Program-made: the position numbers and the translations under genes | From: JAXGTD01 sp040775095 | GTDB taxonomy: Bacteria; Pseudomonadota; Gammaproteobacteria; Chromatiales; Chromatiaceae | DNA: 7,789 nt | Reading direction: 5' to 3' | NCBI GenBank assembly: GCA_040775095.1 | Contig: JAXGTD010000166.1 | Coordinates: 1-7,789, forward strand | Notes under the pieces: model-generated | Seen by the model: only the letters and a program-made list of their open reading frames with translations | Told to the model about the DNA's origin: nothing | The model's database searches: none | In this document: piece after piece, positions 1 through 5,953 of the stretch | Layout: the number at the start of each line of letters is the position of its first letter | Position numbering within the stretch: the stretch's first letter is position 1

Positions 1-200
1 ATAAACCTCATAATCGGATCTTACGCGATGTCGGCGAAATCCTGCGCCAGCGCCGTGGCCTTCTCGTGGGCCGTTCGCGCGGTGCCTGACGGCCATGTCG
101 AGCGGCGATGCCCCTTCGGCGCCCTCACACCCTTGGCGCCCTCATGATAGTAGCGCGAGATGCCTCCCAACCCGCCAATCGGGGTCCGGGATTGTGATCT

Positions 201-211
201 GGGTCTATCCC
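201..211. repeat. Left 11-bp direct repeat (putative target duplication)
   Basis: GGGTCTATCCC lies immediately outside the left inverted-repeat end at 212. The identical 11-mer lies immediately outside the right end at 409-419. It is the strongest sign that the segment between them was inserted. Confidence 0.5.
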
Positions 212-408
212 TGAGGAATCCCCACAAATTCACAGCCGCATCGGGGCGGTGTGTCGGTTGCCAAACCGCTTCCGCCAAGCCGGCCTGTCGCCCGCTTGCG
301 GGCGACCCGACGGGGAACGGCAGCGCAGTGGGTGTGAGCGGCAGACCTGTCCATGAGAAAGGCTGTAACCCCCCCTGTCTTTCGGACCGATAATTTGGGG
401 ATACCTCA
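212..408. mobile_element. MITE-like 197-bp insertion with terminal inverted repeats
   Basis: The left end reads TGAGGAATCCCCACAAATT and the right end, inverted, reads TGAGGTATCCCCAAATT. These differ by one substitution and a 2-bp indel. The element is bracketed by exact copies of GGGTCTATCCC (201-211 and 409-419), which is how a target-site duplication looks. Inside is a strong hairpin (287-306) and no transposase frame. Duplications of 10-13 bp are known for IS4-type transposases, so mobilisation in trans by such an enzyme is a possibility, not a demonstration. GGGTCTATCCC is itself partly palindromic (GGG...CCC), so the alternative is a pair of REP-like sequences that happen to face each other. 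Confidence 0.5.
287..306. repeat. Perfect 9-bp hairpin inside the MITE-like element
   Basis: GTCGCCCGC and GCGGGCGAC are perfect inverse complements separated by only TT. No T-run follows on either strand, so it does not look like an intrinsic terminator. It is probably part of the folded structure of the surrounding 197-bp element. Confidence 0.45.
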
Positions 409-419
409 GGGTCTATCCC
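409..419. repeat. Right 11-bp direct repeat (putative target duplication)
   Basis: This is an exact copy of the 11-mer at 201-211, in the same orientation, and it directly abuts the CCTCA end of the inverted-repeat element. One copy joined to the outer flanks would give the pre-insertion sequence. Confidence 0.5.
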
Positions 420-791
420 TGGTCGGATTGGATCAGTCAGTTGCTTCGCCGCGGTGGCAGATCCGACTGCCGACTCCCTCCCCGGAGGCCTGTCGCGACG
501 CAGACTCTGATGGCTGCAACTGGGCCTGTCAATCCGGGTGTTTGCCGCCGCGGCAGCTGGCCCGAGAAAGAAGACCCGATGACCCTCTTCCCGGGATTTG
601 GCACGGGTGGCAGGGACGTCTCCGGGGGACCCTGTCGGCAGGCGGGAGCCACGCCCTGGCGCATCCGGCGCCCGTTTCCCTGGTGCAACCGGCAAGAGGC
701 GGCCACGCCGGGTCGGGTGATCGGGCACGCCGGATCGAAGCGAGCAGGACGCCGTGCATGGCAAGGCCGTTTCGGTGGCGTGCGGCGTCGT

Positions 792-1523
792 TCAGAAGGC
801 CTGGCCCGTGATGCCTTTGGAATCTGCCCCCAACAGCCACAGGTAGCCCGGGGTGACCGTGGCCGGGTCGGGCAGGTTCTGCGGGTTTTCCGCCGGGTAC
901 AGACCGGCCCGCAGGGCCGTTCGGACGATACCCGGATCAATGCTGTTCACGCGGATACGGGTGCTCCCGGCGGTCTCCTGCGCGAGCGTTTGCATGAGGC
1001 CCTCGATGCCGAACTTGGCCGCGGCGAAGGCGCCCCAATAGGCCAGCCCGTGACGGCCGACGCGATCCGATGTGAACACCACCGACGCGTCCGTGGCCGC
1101 GCGCAGCAGCGGCAGGCAGGTCTGCGTGAGCAGGAACGGTGCGGTCAGGTTGACCTTCAGCACGCGCTCCCATTCGTTCGCATCATAGTCGTCGATGCGG
1201 CTCAGGAACGGTGCGAAGGCCGCACAATGGACCAAGCCGTCCAGGCGCCCGAACTCGTCGCCGAGGGTTGTGGCAACCCCCAGGAAAACCTGTTCGTCCG
1301 CCTTCTCCAGATCGATTGGCAGGCTCGCCGGCTCGGGGCCGCCGGCCTCTTCGATCTCGTCGTAGACCGGTTCCAGATTGGCCTCTTCGAATCCGGACAG
1401 GATCACCGTGGCACCGTGGCGCGCGCAGGCCAGCGCAACCGCGCGGCCAATGCCCTCGGCCGCCCCGGTGACAAGGATGATGCGATCGTTGAGCAGCGAA
1501 GGGATGGGTCGATAGTCTTGCAT
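792..1523 (-). CDS. yciK: YciK-like short-chain dehydrogenase/reductase with altered active site
   Basis: 243-residue SDR-family protein. The start MQDYRPIPSLLNDRIILVTG and the blocks NLTAPFLLTQTCLPLL, VGRHG..YWGAFAAAKFG.EGLMQ, DPG..RTALRA and YLWLLGADSKGITG closely follow E. coli YciK as I remember it, minus a short C-terminal tail. Visible elements are the Rossmann glycine motif TGAAEGIG (19-26), acidic D71 and the active-site Asn (VNLT, N125). The Tyr of the YxxxK motif is Phe (F166, with K170 kept), the residue 13 before it, normally Ser, is Asp (D153), and the NAG motif reads CAA (100-102). SDRs normally use Ser-Tyr-Lys to reduce or oxidise a carbonyl/alcohol with NAD(P), so this copy may have lost or changed catalysis while keeping nucleotide binding. 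AGGAC about 9 bases upstream of the ATG supports the start. It is the only minus-strand gene in the left half, with no operon partner visible. SDR membership is certain; the YciK assignment is likely; the substrate is unknown. Confidence 0.88.
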   Translation of the reverse strand: MQDYRPIPSLLNDRIILVTGAAEGIGRAVALACARHGATVILSGFEEANLEPVYDEIEEAGGPEPASLPIDLEKADEQVFLGVATTLGDEFGRLDGLVHCAAFAPFLSRIDDYDANEWERVLKVNLTAPFLLTQTCLPLLRAATDASVVFTSDRVGRHGLAYWGAFAAAKFGIEGLMQTLAQETAGSTRIRVNSIDPGIVRTALRAGLYPAENPQNLPDPATVTPGYLWLLGADSKGITGQAF

Positions 1524-1707
1524 TGACGTGTCCTGAATCGGTAAGCCTGGCGGGATGCTGATTGAATTGATCGCTGGAGTAAACCGGGCGGCGAGGCGCG
1601 AGGCGGGGAGCTCCGGCGCACGCGAACCCCGACGCCACGCGCGGTTCTACCACTCAAGTGCCATGGAGACGCGCGCAAGACAATATACGGCCATGACCTA
1701 CCCTTGG

Positions 1708-1822
1708 GGGAATGCTGATCTAAAGCGTTTCCCTTCCGGGCCACGGATGGAGCCGTTCGGGAGTCGCGCCTCGCGAACGGCCAGCCGATGAAATGCCCGG
1801 AAGGCATTTGATCAGCGTTTCC
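1708..1822 (-). repeat. Structured dispersed repeat, copy A (115 bp, internally deleted)
   Basis: Read on the minus strand, the first half matches copy D almost base for base. It begins GGAAACGCTGATCAAATG, continues CCTTCCGGGCA, and then has an arm ending in CTCCAT. The opposite end is GGGAATGCTGATC, an imperfect inverse of the first. Compared with D, about 37 bases are missing just after CTCCAT; these contain hairpin 2 and one arm of hairpin 3. A 28-base near-palindrome (1753-1780, CCGTTCG...CGAACGG) replaces hairpin 1 of D with different bases but the same fold. No coding capacity and no clear target duplication (flanks TG and TC). Strand here means orientation relative to copies C and D. 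Confidence 0.75.
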
Positions 1823-2205
1823 TTCGGGGTACGACGGTGTCGGTGATTTCCAGCCGAGCCGGCGCTTGTCACGCGAGGTGGCCCGCCTGTGCGCCGCGGC
1901 GGGGACCCACGCGTGAACGTGCCGCCCTGGGGCGCAGCGACGGATCCGATGCAGCGACATCCGCCGTGCTCGTCATCGACGGCACCCCGGCTCGGGGCGA
2001 ACGACCCGGGTCCGTCTCGTTACCCGGTCTCGAATCGTCGCCGCAAACCGTCGACGCCCGGGCGTGCGGCTCCCTCGCGAGCGGCCGGATCCGGCGGCGT
2101 TGCCCTGTCGCCGGGGGAGAGGGCTGTCTTGCTGGCCACCCGCGGCAGGGGTCGGGGGCGCTCTCCGTGCAGCGCCGAGCCGCGTCACTGTCGGCCCGCG
2201 CCCGG

Positions 2206-2222
2206 GGAGGCGCTGATTGAAT
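2206..2222 (+). repeat. Isolated end fragment of the dispersed repeat
   Basis: GGAGGCGCTGATT (2206-2218) is identical over 13 bases to the left end of copy C, but the following sequence does not match the interior of any copy. It lies 98 bases left of copy B. It may be the remnant of a truncated fifth copy, or a chance match. Confidence 0.35.
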
Positions 2223-2273
2223 CCATCCACGCACCGAATCCACTTGCAATCCACGTGGCGCGATTCCAAGATT

Positions 2274-2303
2274 CCCATACTTTCAATGATTTAATGTGGT
2301 CAA
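2274..2303 (-). promoter_or_regulatory. Possible leftward sigma-70-like promoter abutting repeat B
   Basis: On the minus strand TTGACC (2298-2303) is followed after 18 bases by TATGGG (2274-2279), within a locally AT-rich stretch. The -35-like box directly touches the end of copy B. The -10 match is poor (3 of 6) and the nearest leftward gene is about 750 bases away, so this is a weak candidate. Confidence 0.15.
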
Positions 2304-2454
2304 GGAAACGCTGATCTGTATGCGCTTCCGATCCGGGCCTGGGAAGGCCCGGCATTTTCAGTCACCCAAGTGACTGAAATGGAGCGAACCGGAAACCGCG
2401 TTTTCGGTGCGCGAGCCGCTCCGAGGCCAGGACGGCATTGGATCGGCATGTTTC
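2304..2454 (-). repeat. Structured dispersed repeat, copy B (151 bp)
   Basis: Plus strand begins GGAAACGCTGATC. The other end, inverted, reads GAAACATGCCGATCCAATGCC, matching the family end with a 1-base insertion. The inverse complement aligns with copy C along its whole length, including the block CGCGGTTTCCG.TTCGCTCCAT. Hairpins by hand pairing, in plus coordinates: 2304-2311/2322-2329 (one G-T), 2333-2340/2345-2352 (perfect 8 bp, GGGA loop), 2356-2365/2370-2379 (perfect 10 bp, CCAA loop), 2384-2396/2400-2412 (13 bp, one mismatch), 2418-2428/2434-2444 (weaker). It lies about 110 bases upstream of the response-regulator start and may have displaced or supplied its promoter. Confidence 0.8.
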
Positions 2455-2483
2455 AATCCGTTAGCGGGCCATCCAGGATCCGC

Positions 2484-2496
2484 GGGGGAATGCTGA
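2484..2496 (+). repeat. Second isolated repeat-end fragment
   Basis: GGGGGAATGCTGA is identical over 13 bases to the left margin of copy A (1706-1718). It is followed 18 bases later by ATGTTTCAATC (2515-2525), which repeats exactly the sequence at the right margin of copy B (2448-2458). It may be a very short remnant of another copy beside B. Confidence 0.35.
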
Positions 2497-2566
2497 ACCT
2501 TGGCGTCCGCGCCGATGTTTCAATCAACGCAGGAACCGCCGGGCAGATGGTCGATGGGGGGATAAC

Positions 2567-3181
2567 ATGTCAATCAATATCTTACTGGCCGATGATCATA
2601 AAATGGTGCGGGACGCGCTTGGTGAGCTGCTCAACCGCGAACCCGACATCTGCGTCGTTGCTTATGCCCGCGATGGCGACGAGGCGGTCACCATGGCGCG
2701 GGCCTGGAAGCCGGACGTCGCGTTGCTCGATGTCTGCATGCCCGGCAGCAGTGGGCTCGATGCGGCCCTGCGGTTGGCAAAGGTTCTGCCACGCTGCCGC
2801 GTCATTGCGCTCTCCGCGCAGGGTGGGCGACCCTTTGTGTCCCAGATGGTTGCGGCGGGCGTGGCGGGTTTCGTGCGCAAGGACCAGTCGGTGTTGGAGC
2901 TGGCGGATGCGGTTCGCACCGTGGCGGCGGGCGGGACCTGCCTGCCCGATCCGACCGACGTCCCGCGCGGTCCTGAAACGCGACTGCTCTCGCGGCGGGA
3001 ATGCGCGGTGCTCGAGGAGGTCGCCGCGGGAAGACCGGCTCGTGAGATGGCGCAATCCATGGGGATCAGCACCAAGACAGTGGATACCTATCGCCGACGT
3101 ATGATGGCGAAGCTCGGTCTGGCCTCGCAGGCAGAGCTGGTCAGGTATGCCGTGGCGCTGCGCGGGTGCCCGTGGCCCTGA
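2567..3181 (+). CDS. NarL/FixJ-family response regulator (receiver plus LuxR-type HTH)
   Basis: 204-residue two-domain transcription regulator. The N-terminal receiver (about 1-118) has the acidic pair D9-D10 (LLADDHKMVRDAL), phospho-acceptor D55 (VALLDVCMPG), S83 and K105 (FVRKD), so it should be phosphorylated and is not a pseudo-receiver. The C-terminal GerE/LuxR-type helix-turn-helix (about 139-200) reads LLSRRECAVLEEVAAG..AREMAQSMGISTKTVDTYRRRMMAKL, typical of the NarL/GacA/UvrY/NreC type. The start has a strong Shine-Dalgarno run of Gs (2556-2561) six bases ahead. No histidine kinase gene lies in the window, so it is an orphan here and its signal is unknown. The 5' leader is crowded with repeat B and fragments, so its promoter probably lies near or within them. 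Family certain; specific member not assignable. Confidence 0.93.
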   Translation: MSINILLADDHKMVRDALGELLNREPDICVVAYARDGDEAVTMARAWKPDVALLDVCMPGSSGLDAALRLAKVLPRCRVIALSAQGGRPFVSQMVAAGVAGFVRKDQSVLELADAVRTVAAGGTCLPDPTDVPRGPETRLLSRRECAVLEEVAAGRPAREMAQSMGISTKTVDTYRRRMMAKLGLASQAELVRYAVALRGCPWP

Positions 3182-3291
3182 TGCCGCCGCAGGCGACCGG
3201 CCCCGTCTCCCGGGCATCGGCGCGATTTCACTGGATGTCGCTCCTCGGGTGACCGGCCAAGCTGCTAGTATTAGCGGCTGCTCTATCTCAT

Positions 3292-3295
3292 GAGG
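3292..3295 (+). promoter_or_regulatory. Shine-Dalgarno site that favours a GTG start for yajR
   Basis: GAGG lies nine bases before GTG 3305. The in-frame ATG at 3290 actually overlaps this site and has only pyrimidine-rich sequence upstream (GCTCTATCTC). This favours GTG 3305 over ATG 3290. Confidence 0.5.
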
Positions 3296-3304
3296 ACGTT
3301 TGTC

Positions 3305-4693
3305 GTGTCCGCATCTTTTTCCCGTCCCGATGTGCCAGCGCTTGACCCCAGGGAGCGGCGCGCTGCCGCTGGGCTGGCGGCGATCTTTTCAATGCGAATG
3401 CTGGGTCTGTTCATGATTCTGCCCGTGTTCGCGTTGTATGCGCATGACCTCGTGGGCTCGACGCCAATGCTCGTTGGGCTGGCGATCGGGGCCTATGGCC
3501 TCACCCAGGCCCTGCTCCAGATTCCATTGGGGCTGCTGTCGGACCGGATCGGGCGCAAGCCGGTGATCTTCGGCGGTCTCGCGCTGTTTGCCGTCGGCAG
3601 CGCGATTGCCGCGATGGCAGTCTCGATCGAGGGGGTGATCCTCGGTCGCGCTATCCAGGGAGCCGGCGCGATCGCCGCGGCAACCATCGCGTTGACCGCG
3701 GATCTCACCCGCGATGCCGTGCGTACGCGGGCAATGGCCGCGATCGGCATCAGCGTCGCGCTATCATTCGCCACCGCGCTCGTGGTCGGGCCCCCACTCG
3801 CGCGCTGGATCGGCGTCAGCGGCATTTTCTGGCTGACGGGCGCGTTGGCGTTGTGCGGTATGCTCGTGCTGGCCTTTCTCGTGCCGGATCCCGTGCGCTC
3901 GGGCGTGCACCGGGACGCCCAGCCGGTGTGGGATCAGGTTGCCGGCGTGCTGAGCAACGCGACGCTGTTGCGGCTGGACCTCGGCATCTTCATGCTGCAC
4001 CTGACCATGGTCAGCCTCTTTGTCGTGCTGCCTCTGTCGATCGATGCGGCAGGACTGGCGCCGGAGGACCACTGGATGCTGTATTTGCCGGTGGTGCTGA
4101 TCGCGATTGCCGCCATGGTGCCCTTTATCATTGCCGCGGAACGCGGTGGGCGCGTAAAGGAGGTGCTGTTGGGCGCGGTGATCGCGCTCGGCGCCGCGAT
4201 GTTGGGCTTTGACGTGCTCCCGCACTCCGTCTGGTTGCTTGGCGCGCTGCTGGCCATGTTGTTCACGGTGTTCAACCTGCTCGAGGCGATTCTGCCTTCG
4301 CTGGTGTCGAAGGCGTCGCGGGCCGGGGCCAAGGGCACCGCGATGGGCGTCTTCTCCAGCTCGCAATTCATCGGAGCCTTTCTGGGCGGCCTGCTCGGCG
4401 GATGGGCGCACGAGCAGTTCGGTCCCGACGCGGTGTACTTGCTGGGGGCGTCGACCTCACTGATTTGGGTGGGGCTGATCGCGACGATGCGTGTGCCCGT
4501 GAATCTGGTCAGTCATGTGCTTCCACTGGCCGGCGGGGCGGCCGGCTATGCGCCGGACCTGCAACAGCGGTTAATGGCCGTGCCAGGGGTTGAGGAGGCG
4601 GTGGTCGACCTGGACGAGGGGGTCGTCTATCTGAAGGTGGACAACCGATCGCTGGATTGGGCAACATTGCAGACGTTCTCGGCCGGGGCCTGA
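3305..4693 (+). CDS. yajR: MFS transporter YajR with C-terminal YAM domain
   Basis: Inner-membrane major facilitator of 462 residues (467 if ATG 3290 is used). The sequence follows E. coli YajR closely: RERRAAAGLAAIFSMRMLGLFMILPVFALY in helix 1, motif A GLLSDRIGRKPV after helix 2, GRAIQGAGAIAAATIAL.ADLTRD, then KGTAMGVFSSSQFIGAFLGG in the second half. Twelve hydrophobic segments are expected and visible in outline. After the last helix, the roughly 57 C-terminal residues (from LPLAGGAAGYAPDL) form the soluble ferredoxin-like YAM domain, including VPGVEEAVVDLDEGVVYLKVD. YajR is a proton-driven transporter by family; its physiological substrate is unsettled. As I recall, MFS-ssb is a conserved neighbourhood in Pseudomonas, usually with uvrA divergent upstream; here a response regulator takes that place. 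Repeat C separates it from ssb. Confidence 0.93.
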   Translation: MSASFSRPDVPALDPRERRAAAGLAAIFSMRMLGLFMILPVFALYAHDLVGSTPMLVGLAIGAYGLTQALLQIPLGLLSDRIGRKPVIFGGLALFAVGSAIAAMAVSIEGVILGRAIQGAGAIAAATIALTADLTRDAVRTRAMAAIGISVALSFATALVVGPPLARWIGVSGIFWLTGALALCGMLVLAFLVPDPVRSGVHRDAQPVWDQVAGVLSNATLLRLDLGIFMLHLTMVSLFVVLPLSIDAAGLAPEDHWMLYLPVVLIAIAAMVPFIIAAERGGRVKEVLLGAVIALGAAMLGFDVLPHSVWLLGALLAMLFTVFNLLEAILPSLVSKASRAGAKGTAMGVFSSSQFIGAFLGGLLGGWAHEQFGPDAVYLLGASTSLIWVGLIATMRVPVNLVSHVLPLAGGAAGYAPDLQQRLMAVPGVEEAVVDLDEGVVYLKVDNRSLDWATLQTFSAGA

Positions 4694-4724
4694 TCGCCCC
4701 GCTGCCGTCGGCGTGCTCCCCCGC

Positions 4725-4873
4725 GGAGGCGCTGATTCTATGCCTTCCCGGCATCGGATCGGCTCGCGAAGCGAAGACGCGGTTTCCGATTCGCTCCATG
4801 TTCAGTCACCGGGGTGCCTGAACGTGCCGGCGTTCCGTGGCCTGGACGGGAAATGCCCGAAAATAGCGCTTCC
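4725..4873 (+). repeat. Structured dispersed repeat, copy C (149 bp)
   Basis: Left end GGAGGCGCTGATTCTATG; right end inverted GGAAGCGCTATTTT. The interior aligns with the inverse of copy B and with D. Hand pairing gives 4734-4744/4750-4760 (11 bp, one T-G, one mismatch), 4766-4778/4782-4794 (13 bp, two mismatches, one G-T) and 4800-4809/4814-4823 (10 bp, one mismatch, four-base loop, same geometry as the perfect stem in B). Two weaker stems follow at about 4827-4845 and in the right end. It occupies most of the 239 bases between yajR and ssb, ending 59 bases before the ssb start, so it may influence ssb transcription. No coding capacity; no clear target duplication. Confidence 0.8.
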
Positions 4874-4932
4874 GGGTCCTTTCAATTGCAGATGGCGCGG
4901 CCCCGCGCGGTCAACAGTGGTGGAGAAGATTC

Positions 4933-5433
4933 ATGGCAGGAGTCAACAAGGTCATCCTGATCGGCAATCTTGGCCGGGATCCGGAGGTCCGGTACATGCC
5001 GAGCGGGGGGGCCGTCGCCAACGTCCGGATCGCGACCAGCGAGACGTGGAAGGACAGGAATACCGGGGAGCCACAGGAGCGAACCGAGTGGCACAGCGTG
5101 GTCTTCTTCGGCAAGCTCGCCGAGATTGTCGGACAATATCTGCGCAAGGGCTCGAAGGTGTATGTCGAGGGCAAGCTGCGCACCCGCAAATGGCAGGGAC
5201 AGGACGGCCAGGACCGTTATACGACCGAGGTCGTCGTCGATGTCGGCGGCACCATGCAGATGCTGGATGGAAAGGGCTCGGGAGGAGCCGGCGCGACAGC
5301 GCCTTACGCCCCGGATACGGGAGCCGGTGGTCATGTCAGAGAGCCTGCGCGCTCAGGCAGTGGCAGCCGGCCGCCTGACACCGGCGGTGGGGGTGACGAC
5401 GACGGGCCTTTCGATGACGATATCCCGTTTTAG
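4933..5433 (+). CDS. ssb: Single-stranded DNA-binding protein SSB
   Basis: 166-residue SSB. Residues 1-110 form the OB fold: MAGVNKVILIGNLGRDPEVRY at the start, aromatic DNA-stacking positions W40, W54, F60 and W88, then TEVVVDVGGTMQML closing the barrel. A Gly/Ser/Pro-rich flexible linker follows (about 113-155), then an acidic tail ending DDDIPF, the conserved motif that docks repair and replication partners such as exonuclease I, RecO, RecQ, PriA and the polymerase chi subunit. SSB works as a homotetramer coating single-stranded DNA in replication, recombination and repair. Length is normal for gammaproteobacteria (E. coli about 178). GGAGA ahead of the ATG is a good ribosome site. The next 59 upstream bases back to repeat C are the only repeat-free space for a private promoter; I see no clear SOS box there. 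Confidence 0.97.
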   Translation: MAGVNKVILIGNLGRDPEVRYMPSGGAVANVRIATSETWKDRNTGEPQERTEWHSVVFFGKLAEIVGQYLRKGSKVYVEGKLRTRKWQGQDGQDRYTTEVVVDVGGTMQMLDGKGSGGAGATAPYAPDTGAGGHVREPARSGSGSRPPDTGGGGDDDGPFDDDIPF

Positions 5434-5466
5434 CAGCCCATTCCACGGAAGGGCGATTGAAGGCGA

Positions 5467-5568
5467 TTGCCGGAGAATCTCGTCCCAGATGACGCCGAAT
5501 TGCGGTTTGCCTTCAAGGAACACCGCCACGAGCATAGCCTGGCTATGTGGCTGCCGGTGCGACAATGA
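5467..5568 (+). CDS. Possible 33-codon ORF or gene remnant
   Basis: Starting from TTG, the frame reads PENLVPDDAELRFAFKEH, then RHEHSLAMWLPVRQ and stop. Its composition is more protein-like than surrounding frames (mixed acidic, hydrophobic and His residues, not Arg/Pro/Ser-rich). An in-frame TGA lies nine bases before the TTG, there is no good ribosome site at proper spacing, and I recognise no family. It may be the tail of a decayed gene, a genuine microprotein, or simply a non-coding conserved segment whose palindrome happens to be open. Confidence 0.18.
   Translation: MPENLVPDDAELRFAFKEHRHEHSLAMWLPVRQ
5521..5559. repeat. 39-base imperfect palindrome
   Basis: The core CATAGCC-T-GGCTATG (5533-5547) is a perfect inverted repeat. 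CCAC/GTGG and then CACCG/CGGTG continue the symmetry outward with small bulges, giving a long cruciform or hairpin. There is no T-tract, so not a typical terminator. It could be an operator, a REP-like unit or part of the small ORF's mRNA. Confidence 0.45.
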
Positions 5569-5953
5569 AGACGGGCGTCAAGACGAGTCAGCTGGTATGA
5601 GATCACACAGAAATCGCATAAGGGGTCTTTCCATGGGGCTGGCCAGGGCAGACACGCATCGGGCCGTGGATGGTCTACCCCTTGCGGGGAGGCTGCGTGG
5701 TCGATGAGGGCGCGACCCCGGAGGTGCGCTTGCTTTGGTTGCGGGCCGGCGTTGTCCGTCTCGGGTTCAGCCAGCGTCGGGTTCGGGTGGCGGCGCCCCG
5801 AGTCTCGTAAACCGCCGCCTCGGGAGACCGTCCCAGGGAGAGCCCGATGTGCAGGGTGCGAAGGGATATCAGAAAGGCTCCAACGCTGTTCGAACGGGCC
5901 ACGGTTACCATCCGTGTCTCATCCAAATCGACACTCGGCCCGGAATATCACCC

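Larger units (their letters stand above)
1..791. other. Gene-poor region with a MITE-like insertion
   Basis: I find no convincing gene here. Long open frames exist on both strands, but they are rich in Arg, Pro, Gly and Ser, match no family I know, overlap one another and run straight through the inverted-repeat insertion at 212-408, as expected of chance frames in GC-rich DNA. The leftmost 150 bases on the minus strand might be the tail of a decayed gene. One frame ends HEKATALAQDFADIA and the neighbouring frame reads GASPLDMAVRH, which recalls an ankyrin-repeat segment split by a frameshift, but this is too short to name. Bases 430-791, downstream of the dehydrogenase stop, show no clear terminator or RNA gene. 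Confidence 0.5.
1524..2566. other. One-kilobase intergenic region rich in repeat elements
   Basis: This gap between the divergently oriented dehydrogenase and response-regulator genes holds repeat copies A (1708-1822) and B (2304-2454) and end fragments at 2206 and 2484. Bases 1823-2205 contain overlapping open frames on both strands (up to about 140 codons) with Arg/Pro/Gly/Ser-rich products and no recognisable domain, so I do not call a gene there. A relatively AT-rich stretch at 2262-2303 directly abuts copy B and may carry a promoter. A weak element-end resemblance also occurs at 1552-1567 (GGGATGCTGATTGAAT). Confidence 0.6.
5434..5953. other. 520-base intergenic region between ssb and rmlD
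   Basis: No established gene. It contains a 33-codon plus-strand ORF with an embedded palindrome (5467-5568), a small CCCC-TTGC-GGGG hairpin (5678-5689) and a 46-codon plus frame starting at 5670 with no recognisable product. The longer open frames on either strand are unconvincing. No copy of the dispersed repeat is present, unlike the other larger gaps to the right of the dehydrogenase. No T-rich terminator follows ssb, and no strong promoter is obvious before rmlD. Confidence 0.5.

Noticed and set aside
21..764. Long minus-strand open frame of 247 codons
   Set aside because: It runs through the MITE-like insertion and both direct repeats, is rich in Arg/Pro/Gly/Ser, and overlaps equally long plus-strand frames; typical of chance frames in GC-rich DNA.
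441..1526. 361-codon plus-strand frame antisense to the dehydrogenase
   Set aside because: The opposite strand encodes a clear SDR protein; the antisense product is Arg/Gly-rich with no domain.
2105..2146. Peptide LSPGERAVLLATRG resembling the start of a LuxR-type helix-turn-helix
   Set aside because: Only about a dozen residues match; the rest of the frame is low-complexity and no receiver or remaining HTH helices follow, so a regulator pseudogene cannot be supported.
2582..3217. 211-codon minus-strand frame over the response regulator
   Set aside because: It is antisense to a gene with complete receiver and HTH motifs; its own product has no family resemblance.
5735..5953. Upstream in-frame extension of rmlD
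   Set aside because: The extra 73 residues are Gly/Ser/Arg-rich and absent from the family; the nucleotide-binding loop sits at the expected distance from the ATG at 5954.
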